A stretch of 64,000 nucleotides of DNA, taken from contig WOFQ01000077.1 of assembly GCA_012184525.1 (NCBI GenBank), positions 31,904 to 95,903 of the forward strand. Reading direction: 5' to 3'. The notes under the pieces were generated by a model. The model ran no database searches and had not been told where the DNA came from. It saw nothing but the letters and a program-made list of their open reading frames with translations. This DNA comes from Xenoacremonium recifei (taxonomy: Eukaryota; Ascomycota; Sordariomycetes; Hypocreales; Nectriaceae). A program made the translations under genes and the position numbers. Of this stretch, positions 56,821-64,000 are shown in pieces (position 1 is the stretch's first letter; each line of letters starts with the position of its first letter).

Positions 56821-57604
56821 TCTTGGAAACCGAAGCAAAACGCCTCTTAAACTGTAATAATTCCCCTTCCCTTCCCTATTTTCTAATACTAGAATCGAGA
56901 CATATACTGCCAATGGCATGCCTCTTCACTATCTGTAATTATTTGTTTATCGTTCATTTTGTGTATATACCGGATTATACTGACCTTTGCAACAGAAGTG
57001 GATGTCTATGCTTTGCGTATATGGGAAACGACGTACCGTGGATGGCATGACGAGCCAATTCGTGTCCCAACAATCCCTTGATCAAACGTCTATCCAGCTC
57101 GAGGTTAGTGACTTCAGTTATGGTCCAACACTTCTGCATTACTGCTCTTGATCGCCCATTCATCACTGATGCCACTGTGCGCCGTTGAAGTTCGTATTGG
57201 GGGGCGTCGTTGGCGCTGGCGGTGGCTCTTAAGCCGGTCTTAGGAACGAATAGTGCATGATCTGCTTCGCCCAGCAACGATAGCGTCGGGGTTAATAAGG
57301 GGTGTCCTTCGTATAGTAGCAGGCTGTAATGTCACTCTGGACATCATCGAGGTATACATCAACCAGCAAGCATTCCTTAAGTGGGCTCAGACTAGCGCGA
57401 CGTGTTTTCAACGGATTATTAACACTGCATTAAGAACTCTGGAGGAATAAAGGGTCATGGGAACAGCAAGGAGAGGTTTTCTTCGAGGTCTACGGTAGAT
57501 GCCGGTATATGAAACTAGATCGAGCCAGTCTTTGTAGTCAAGTTCATTGCGCTTTAAGTAGTTAATGATCAAATATCGCTTATAATTAGTTATGCTAGAA
57601 TGCT
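56821..57604. other. Intergenic region, nothing firmly recognised
   Basis: About 780 bp between convergent genes. A minus-strand frame at 57277-56975 holds GLLGHELARHAIHG, discussed under rejected items. Confidence 0.45.
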
Positions 57605-58894
57605 TTATATGCTTTCTTCTCTAACATCATAGGACATTATCTCTCGTTCAAGACCAACACCTAATTTCTGCATATTAAATAGACGGTAAACGGTGAAAAA
57701 AGCCATCGTAGCTAACTCGTTAAACCAAAGACGCCAGGGACCCGTCCTCTTGCGCTTCACACCGTTTCGCTTTGATGTATTATAGATCTCCTGAACCCTT
57801 GGTCTTCGCTTCTCGTCAAACTTCTTAAAGATGTCGATCAAGTGAAGCGAGGGCTGATCCAGTAGACGCGAAAGGAAGAAGACATCCTCAAGTGCCATAG
57901 AGACGCCTTGGTTAGCATGAGGTGACATTGCATGGGCTGCATCTCCTAAAAGCAGACAACGTCCCTTATACCATACTCCACCTAAAGGAATGGTATAAAT
58001 AGGACGAACCGTGAGTTCCTTACCCTTATCGACGAAGTCTCTAACCACATCCCCCCACTCGGCTTTGATGTTGTTCGCGGCCTTGCGTATGATTGGCTTG
58101 GGATCGTTGAGGATCCCGCCTCCTGGGCCACTTGAATCAGGCGCAGGGAAGTCAGAGGAAAAAAACCAGTAGTTGACATCCCTCGATTCTGTACAACAGA
58201 TGTGCACAAAGATCCCGTCGCTTGTAAAAGTTGCATGAGTGTCTTCTCTGAGCAAATCTGCAGGTGTTGGTCGATCCGATGTTGGAACAAGGCAGTAGAT
58301 GTCCGTTATCCCTGAATATTCAGGTTGAATGTCGGGGTCTACATGCAACTTTCGAACACTTGATAACCTGCCGTCACAACCAAGTAGGAAATCAGCCGTA
58401 TCTGTCGTCCCGTCGGAGAAGCCTGCCACGACTTGCTCATTCTTTTCCTTAAGACCCACAAGAGTCTTGTTATAATGAACTTCAATACCCGCTCGTTTGG
58501 CCGCAGCGCAGAGCACTTCCATCAGATCGACCCTCTGGATCTCCAACTGCCCGAACCCTGTATTCTCCCTGGTCCAAGATACCATATCGAGCTGGCCAAT
58601 AACGGAGCCCCGAAGAGAATGGATAACGATGTTGGCTCCGCTCGAACCCCGGGCCATGAGCTCATCGTACACGCCTAGGTGTTTAAAAAGGCGCAGGCCA
58701 TTTGCGGGAATGCCAATTGCACCGCCAATCGTAGTTGGCTCGGTGCAAGCTTCGTAAACAAGAGGTGTTATGTGGTTTTCTTGTTTTAAAAGCAATGCGG
58801 CCGCAAGTCCAGTTGGACCACCTCCGATGATAAGTGCCTTAGATGTAAAGTTAGACTCGCCGCAAGGCAGAAAGGGATGAGGTGAAGGGATCAC
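57605..58894 (-). CDS. FAD-dependent aromatic-type hydroxylase (salicylate-hydroxylase-like)
   Basis: One exon, 429 residues. The N-terminal FAD motif is ALIIGGGPTGLAAALLL, followed by GIGIPANG-like substrate-side residues (GAIGIPANGLRLF), the DG motif LLGCDGRLSSVRK, and the GD motif CLLLGDAAHAMSPHANQGVSMALEDVFFL. The order and length fit single-component group A flavoprotein monooxygenases. The C-terminus is basic and hydrophobic (FNELATMAFFTVYRLF), which could be a membrane-association segment as in fungal secondary-metabolite hydroxylases. Substrate unknown. Confidence 0.88.
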   Translation of the reverse strand: MIPSPHPFLPCGESNFTSKALIIGGGPTGLAAALLLKQENHITPLVYEACTEPTTIGGAIGIPANGLRLFKHLGVYDELMARGSSGANIVIHSLRGSVIGQLDMVSWTRENTGFGQLEIQRVDLMEVLCAAAKRAGIEVHYNKTLVGLKEKNEQVVAGFSDGTTDTADFLLGCDGRLSSVRKLHVDPDIQPEYSGITDIYCLVPTSDRPTPADLLREDTHATFTSDGIFVHICCTESRDVNYWFFSSDFPAPDSSGPGGGILNDPKPIIRKAANNIKAEWGDVVRDFVDKGKELTVRPIYTIPLGGVWYKGRCLLLGDAAHAMSPHANQGVSMALEDVFFLSRLLDQPSLHLIDIFKKFDEKRRPRVQEIYNTSKRNGVKRKRTGPWRLWFNELATMAFFTVYRLFNMQKLGVGLEREIMSYDVREESI

Positions 58895-59367
58895 ACCTTT
58901 TTTAAGTCGCTCATATTTAAGAAAAAGAGATAGCCCCCTCTATTTGTCACATAGAAGACACTCAGTTACTCAGAAGGGTAAGGGGCCAGTTTTAATGGTG
59001 TTTGAATTCATCCCCGTTAGAGATCCGAGGGCTCCGGAAGTCGGAACCGGAGATTCCAGAAAACCCCGGCTCAGACAGTTTTTTCTGACGGGGAAGGGTT
59101 GATCGGATTATTACCACAAAGGGAGTCCTGCCGAATTCACGACCAAAGCCGTAGGCTTCCTACTGCTGTACGCAGTCGTACTAGTAACGCATTTAATTAC
59201 GCCCAATCTGGCCGTGCACATCATCAGGTACGTCCTTGCACTGGCGTCATACCAGCTTTGTTTCGCGTCTCGATGCCGCCTCCCTTAGCAAGGATGAACG
59301 TCAGTGCCTCAGCCTGCCAGAAGTGTCTACCCATGGCGAGGATATGAGCTGCTGTCCCTCCGCTAGT
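58895..59367. other. Intergenic region
   Basis: About 470 bp, no gene seen. Confidence 0.45.
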
Positions 59368-60512
59368 TTAGAGAGTATAGCCACCACGGTCATGTCTGGC
59401 GTTTACGTCAACGCCGAGCCTCTCTATGAGCAACTGGATGATGTGTAGAGATGGTGTAGATCGCTCGCAAGCCATGCCAAGCAACGTACCAAAGCATCTC
59501 TCGTCTCCTTGGATCCGTACTTGAACCTTTAGCTTCACGACACTATCACTTAAGTGCCCGAAAAACTCGATGCATCCCCATCTAACGAGATAATGAAGCA
59601 GAGTTTGGCCTCCAGCGCTGTTCAGTGCGAGGATATCACCGGCCAGGTGGGCATATTCCTTTACACTGTCATAATCACCGTCCTTCAGCGCAGCTACTAG
59701 CATTTCAAGGAGGAGACCCTTGTCATCCTTGTATTCAGCCTGCGCGTTCAGGATCGTGTAGGCACCAGTAATGAAGCGAGTCCGTTCATCAACCAGCGCT
59801 GTCCTAAATGACCAGCAGCCTCGCCAGTGCTGAGCATGAACTGAGGTGTTTTCGTCACCCAGCGGACTTTCTTGGGACACCTGGGCAGCTCCCTTTGCCG
59901 CCTGATACTTGTCCGTGGCAAGGATGAAATCTTTAGACTGAATGTGTCTTTCACGAGGCTTCACCCCCGGCGCAAGTAGTTCGCGAACCATCCCCCATGA
60001 CTTTCGTTCCACCGCGATGTCCAAAGGCGAAGCTTTTCTTATCCCGTCGGCATCCCCTAGCCCGACTGTAGCCTCGGCCGTAAGATCAACACCTGCTTGT
60101 TGAAGCATCTCGACAATTTCAACCGCCGGCGTAAGTGCCGAACATGCTGGGTCACCACTTTCAGCCATGGCATGTAGCGGCGCCAGCCACGTCTCATCTT
60201 TGAGCTGAGGGCCTGCCCCGTTGCGCATGCGCAGCAGGGCCGAGACGCTCTCTGGACTTCCTGATCGGCAAGCGTAGTGGAGTGGCAGAAAGCACCATCA
60301 GATTAGCACCAGATTGGACAAGTACGCTAGCGGCAACGTCGCCAAGTTGAATAGCAAAATGCAGCGGCGTGAAGCCATCAGAATTCGCCTGGTTGACATC
60401 TAGGCCTTGGAAGTATGGCGCGGTTACAATGCACTTCAAAACCTGCAAGTTCCTCGCCAAGCGCAGAGCAGTCTGACCCTTGGCATTACTAGCCAGCGGC
60501 GGGACACAATGC
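59368..60512 (-). pseudogene. Ankyrin-repeat protein remnant with a frameshift
   Basis: Ankyrin motifs on the minus strand include NAKGQTALRLARNLQVL, GLDVNQANSDGFTPLHFAIQLGD, LHYACRSGSPESVSALL, APLHAMAESGD, SPLDIAVERKSWGMVRELL and TLLHYLVRWG. The reading frame changes by one base near 60275-60288, inside the ATPLHYA core of one repeat. Upstream of 60512 no start codon or conserved N-terminus is found; a fragment of an MDR gene follows instead. Large fungal ankyrin proteins have many more repeats, so this is a piece. A single sequencing error could explain the frameshift but not the missing ends. Confidence 0.65.
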
Positions 60513-60581
60513 CGCTCAGTACTGGAATCATCTGTTGAGCATAGTGGACGAAAGGAGACATCTCATCCAATTCCTGAAGTA

Positions 60582-60644
60582 CGGGGCGTACTGGCACGCA
60601 GCCGTCTCGTAGGTGCGGGACTAGACGAGAGTTTCCACTCGGAG
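60582..60644 (-). pseudogene. Fragment of an MDR reductase gene, duplicate of part of 10517-10577
   Basis: About 63 bp match the reductase gene at 10517-10577 at roughly 55 positions by eye. On the minus strand it reads NSRLVPHLRDGCVPVRPV against NSRPVPHLRDDCVLVRPV. It lies between the ankyrin remnant and the P450 gene, with no further homology on either side that I can see. Confidence 0.75.
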
Positions 60645-60839
60645 AATTTCAATTAATATAGTGAGAAAATCGAACATTATACCGCTAAAACTAGCTATTA
60701 GGGTTATACGTAAGATTTTGTACTAATAACCACACGGATTACCTCCCCAGACAGGGATCTCTGCTTGTGCCTATCAATATAAAGTATCCCTGGCCTGAGC
60801 CTTGCGACATTTGTAGGCATTGTCAAAGTACATTATGCA

Positions 60840-62795
60840 TTATCCCGATTCCATATCAAACTCATGCAATACAGTTACTCTTACACCCTGACTTTGCGAT
60901 GTTGGTTTCCCAATAATTTCGTCATGGTCATAGTCAACATCTGACCGATATGTTTGATATAACTGCAACTGGGGGATAACCTGTAAGGTAATGGCAGCTG
61001 CACATACGTACAGTTCACAATAAGCCAACCTTTTATAGGGTTAGCTAACGGGCCTGATAAGAAGACAAGCAAGATTCTTTAGTCAACTCACTGCATGCCG
61101 ACGCACTGTCGACTCCCTTTGGAGAAGGTCAAGAGATAACGCTCCAGACTTCGGTCAATCTCACCTTTATCGTCGAGCCAACGACTGGGAACGAACTCCT
61201 TAGCGTTAGGAAATATCGACTCGTCTGTATGCATGACGTAGGAGGACATGCCGACGGCAAATCCTCTCGGAATGACGTAACTAATATCCTGCGGCTGAGA
61301 TCCCTTCTTAGAACCCCGAAGACTCGTGAATAACAAGTCTTCATCCGTCGCAACACGAGGCAGCCGCCCTGACACTCCATAAACAAGCCGTAGTGACTCC
61401 AGAATAACAGCCGCAAAAAAAGGTTCCTTTTCGAGGGTCTGCCAACTGGGCAAATTTGAGGGGTCGGATACAATTGCTGATAGCTTAGCTCGAACCTTTG
61501 CACAAAGATCCGGGTTCGCAAGGAGATGGTACGTATAAACCCTCAAGGTCTCTGCAGTTGTCTCTGTGCCACCCACCATCATCGCCATTGCTTCCCCCGT
61601 CAAGCGCTCGATAGACCTCTCGTGTGGTGGTAGATCAGACTCTAGCAGAGACGAGAATACAGTGGGCCGTTGAACGGTCGCCAATGTATCTGTAATAGTT
61701 CGAGTTTCTTTGATTCGCCGAGGGATAACGACCTGAATGATATGTTAGGTGTTATTTGTTCGTCGGTTATTGGGGTCTTACTCTCATATCATGGACTATT
61801 ACACCTATCTCCCTTGATAGAAACCTAGCAAGAGCACTATATTTTATCAGCGCCGTTCCCAGAGTGTGTATGCTAGGATATCTCACGTTGGGATCCAGTC
61901 TACTATTACAGCCAGGAAGGGAAAGTGCCGGAACATATGACTATAACGACACAAGATATTGACCACGTTTTTGTAGTTTGGCTCCCAGTCGGGCTGGTCG
62001 AGAAAACGCGTGCTTTCTCCAAAGCAATATTCTGTGATCACATCGGTTGTGAAACAACTGTAGGCAACAGCGATATTGAATGGCTGCTGACCGCGGCGGG
62101 CCAGTAATTTTTCACAAAGCTTTTGCGCGTTGTGGTGTATTAAGCTCTCCAGTTTCGATACCTGAGAACGAGAAAAGAATTTGTTCACTGCCATTCTGCG
62201 AAGATGATGCACATCGTGGTCACGGGTTCCCTCGCCAGACTAGAGATAATCCTGTTAAGAAGTTACACATTAGGTGGAGGGGGTGACATCTACCAATTGA
62301 AAACTATGAAAGAAGCCGTCAATCGGGGTTCGGGGGACAAGCAAACGTAGTTGAGACATACCTGGCGGGGAAGGCTGATATAAAGTGCTGTGATTTGTCC
62401 CGCTTATGTTTACCGGACGCGTATATTGTATCAATGAATCGAGCATCATTGCAATGTAATTCATCCGGATTGATCCGGACAAGAGGTCCTGTCGCGATTC
62501 ATTAGACCTGAGCTACATTTGTAACTGCTTCGTACATACCATAGCGTTCATGCATTTGCAAAATTTGACGAGTGTATCGACCATTGTGTATAACGTCAAA
62601 CCAAAATTCGTATGCATAAGACATGCCAGCAATTTTTGGACCGGGAAACTTTGCGAGGGGGTGAAATGTAATCCTATAGATAGAGAGGGCAAATACGTAA
62701 AGAAACCACAGAACGAAGCAAAACATGAGGCAATCATGGAGAGATACCGGTCGAAAGGCCTCATAATAATTTTTAGAGAACATTGGGGCCGCCAT
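60840..62795 (-). CDS. Cytochrome P450 monooxygenase
   Basis: A seven-exon model (62795-62540, 62488-62362, 62303-62294, 62239-61887, 61836-61803, 61732-61092, 61029-60840) gives 536 residues. It needs a 10-nt micro-exon and a 34-nt exon, both kept in frame by ordinary splice sites. An N-terminal membrane anchor (FVLWFLYVFALSIYRI) is followed by the hinge FHPLAKFPGPK, HLRRMAVNKFFS, the oxygen-binding helix GGTETTAET, the ExxR motif LESLR, and the haem loop FSKGSRQCVG with the ligand Cys. It is an ER-bound class II fungal P450 of the CYP65/CYP68-like kind found in secondary metabolism. If the two tiny exons are wrong, the gene would have to be a pseudogene. Confidence 0.83.
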
Positions 62796-63955
62796 TTTGA
62801 GATTCAGAATGGAGAAAGCATAGAAAAGAATTCTGAATACCTTTCGGCCTCAAGGCAGCTTTTTATCGCGCTCGAAAACTACCACCTGCCTCAGCTAGCC
62901 CCACCACGGAATGTACATCGACCAAATGGATCCTTACCTCATAGGTAGCTGGTCACGAGTGTACCTGCAGTGCTTTTGATTTCCCCGACATGATGCCGTC
63001 ATATCCGATAGTCCCTTGTTACGTGAGTCTCATTATAGGATCTTTAATAGAGATCTAGATTCTAAATACCAACCAATCTAAGGAAAATCCATCAAGACAA
63101 GATAGCATTAGAGAAGCTGCCACCACTATCACAGTTTCCTCTAGAACATTTTATTTTATCCTACATATAATATTCAAACTTAGTTTAAATAGCATTACAT
63201 AGCTGGTCCGAACTCCTTACAAGATACAAAATGTGTCCAGCGAGGTCTGCGGGACGCAAGAAAATATTGTTGCTACCATGCTTGCTGGTAGCATTAATAA
63301 CGGTGGCTATATGATAGGCTGTAATGGTGCTGGAATTACTCCGTACATGCGAATGAGAACACAAGGGACCCTTGCCCACTCGCCTTGCATACTTGAAGAA
63401 AATAACGCATATGCACACTTCCATCTCCAGCTAATATACGCGGTTAATCCGGGATCCCTAGCACAGACACGTGGTACCCTGTTGGATATTATATATCAGC
63501 ATATCAGGAGGAGCAATAGATTTAAAACAGGAACATGGCAATTTTGGGTAGTGTAAGTATCTCGACTCTGGGTTCCAAGTTAAATACTCGAAGGTTGGCT
63601 CTTATGTCTGGCTCGCTCGGCTAATTATGTCATTGTTATCAATTTGCTTAAGAAATTGGTTGGCGTGGACACATGATCTGATGTTGTAGTCCCCGCTCAT
63701 GGCAACGTGGCTAAGCCTGATAGGTCGATCTAGATGGGTTGCGATAACACTTCCGCCATACTGAATTCACTTCGACGGCACGACGGTGGAGTTAACACAG
63801 GACGTTTCCTGGAGCCGTCGATAGCTTCGTGGCTTGTCACTGAGCGGATGGCATAGGCGCAGCAAAGATGCTGCTAGGCTGCCGGGGCCAAAGCGAAATG
63901 AGTTATGCTGAGCTGTTAGGGTCAGTGTTTGTTTGTTTGTTTGTTTTATTAATTA
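62796..63955. other. Intergenic region, nothing firmly recognised
   Basis: About 1.16 kb. 63040-63180 is AT-rich. A four-unit TTTG repeat lies at 63928-63946. A plus-strand frame at 63233-63556 has no recognisable features. Confidence 0.4.
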
Positions 63956-64000
63956 ACGTCCTGCAGGAGTCGAACCTGCCTGTTCCCTAGAGGGACAAGA
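63956..64000 (-). tRNA. 3' half of a class II tRNA-like sequence (Leu or Ser), cut by the window end
   Basis: On the minus strand a perfect T arm is visible (GCAGG-TTCGACT-CCTGC, plus-strand 63963-63979), followed by a 7-nt acceptor strand AGGACGT. Before the T arm is a hairpin GTCCC-TCTA-GGGAAC, which fits the long variable arm of class II tRNAs, and TCTTG, which would be the 3' anticodon stem. The anticodon lies outside the window. There is no T run after the acceptor, so it may be a tRNA fragment or pseudogene. Confidence 0.55.

Noticed and set aside
56975..57277. Minus-strand frame with GLLGHELARHAIHG, reminiscent of a zinc-protease HExxH helix
   Set aside because: The motif reads HELAR, not HExxH; there is no start, no second ligand motif and no flanking exons. 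It is too weak to call a protease.
63233..63556. Plus-strand frame of about 107 residues
   Set aside because: No signal peptide, motif or codon pattern to support it; an AT-rich neighbourhood on one side and no splice context.
1..64000. CRISPR arrays, phage or bacterial operon structure
   Set aside because: Introns, Zn2Cys6 regulators and mitochondrial presequences show a fungal nuclear sequence; no spaced repeats of CRISPR type were seen.

Overview
The window looks like a filamentous ascomycete nuclear chromosome (Pezizomycotina, most like Eurotiales). Genes carry short GT-AG introns of roughly 42-80 nt, and at least two are best explained by GC-AG introns. There are five Zn2Cys6 regulators and many MFS/NCS1 transporters. 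Genes are monocistronic with short gaps, and AT-rich islands with broken genes at their edges are present. No viral genome or intact transposon was seen. All exon models below were assembled by eye from splice signals and reading-frame continuity.

Region by region. 1-4.7 kb: the end of an aldehyde dehydrogenase, then a divergent pair made of a 2-oxoglutarate dioxygenase and an NCS1 nucleobase permease, with GATA-type sites in a three-copy imperfect repeat between them. 4.9-7.4 kb: two secreted proteins, one a 103-residue, eight-cysteine protein with a probable GC-AG intron. 7.7-21.8 kb: a mitochondrial acyl-CoA catabolic cluster. It holds a disabled acyl-CoA dehydrogenase, an MDR reductase, a fused HMG-CoA lyase/enoyl-CoA hydratase, a Zn2Cys6 regulator, a Dal5-type carboxylate permease, an oxoglutarate-type mitochondrial carrier and a class III CoA-transferase. 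Together these would import a branched dicarboxylate, activate it, dehydrogenate it, hydrate it and cleave it (3-methylglutarate/3-methylglutaconate fits best).

21.8-25.2 kb: a decayed segment with an AT-rich stretch, a GLEYA-adhesin relic with a 14-C tract, a telomere-like motif and a 5'-truncated sugar transporter. 25.9-31.8 kb: regulator, MFS transporter and amidase. 32.6-39.6 kb: a candidate fungal phosphonate-oxidation cluster with a Git1-like organophosphate permease, a PhnY-like Fe(II)/2OG dioxygenase, a PhnZ-like HD-domain di-iron oxygenase that keeps every expected ligand, and a Zn2Cys6 regulator. 41.1-47.8 kb: a second dioxygenase/NCS1 pair with its own regulator, and CGG-N3-CCG sites in front of both the dioxygenase/regulator promoter and the permease.

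47.8-50.5 kb: AT-rich island plus relics, including an acyl-CoA dehydrogenase N-terminus. 50.6-62.8 kb: an oxidase-rich accessory region with a PhyH dioxygenase, an FAD/NADPH monooxygenase, a Zn2Cys6 regulator, an FAD hydroxylase, a broken ankyrin gene with a fragment of an MDR gene, and a P450. The window ends in the 3' half of a class II tRNA-like sequence.
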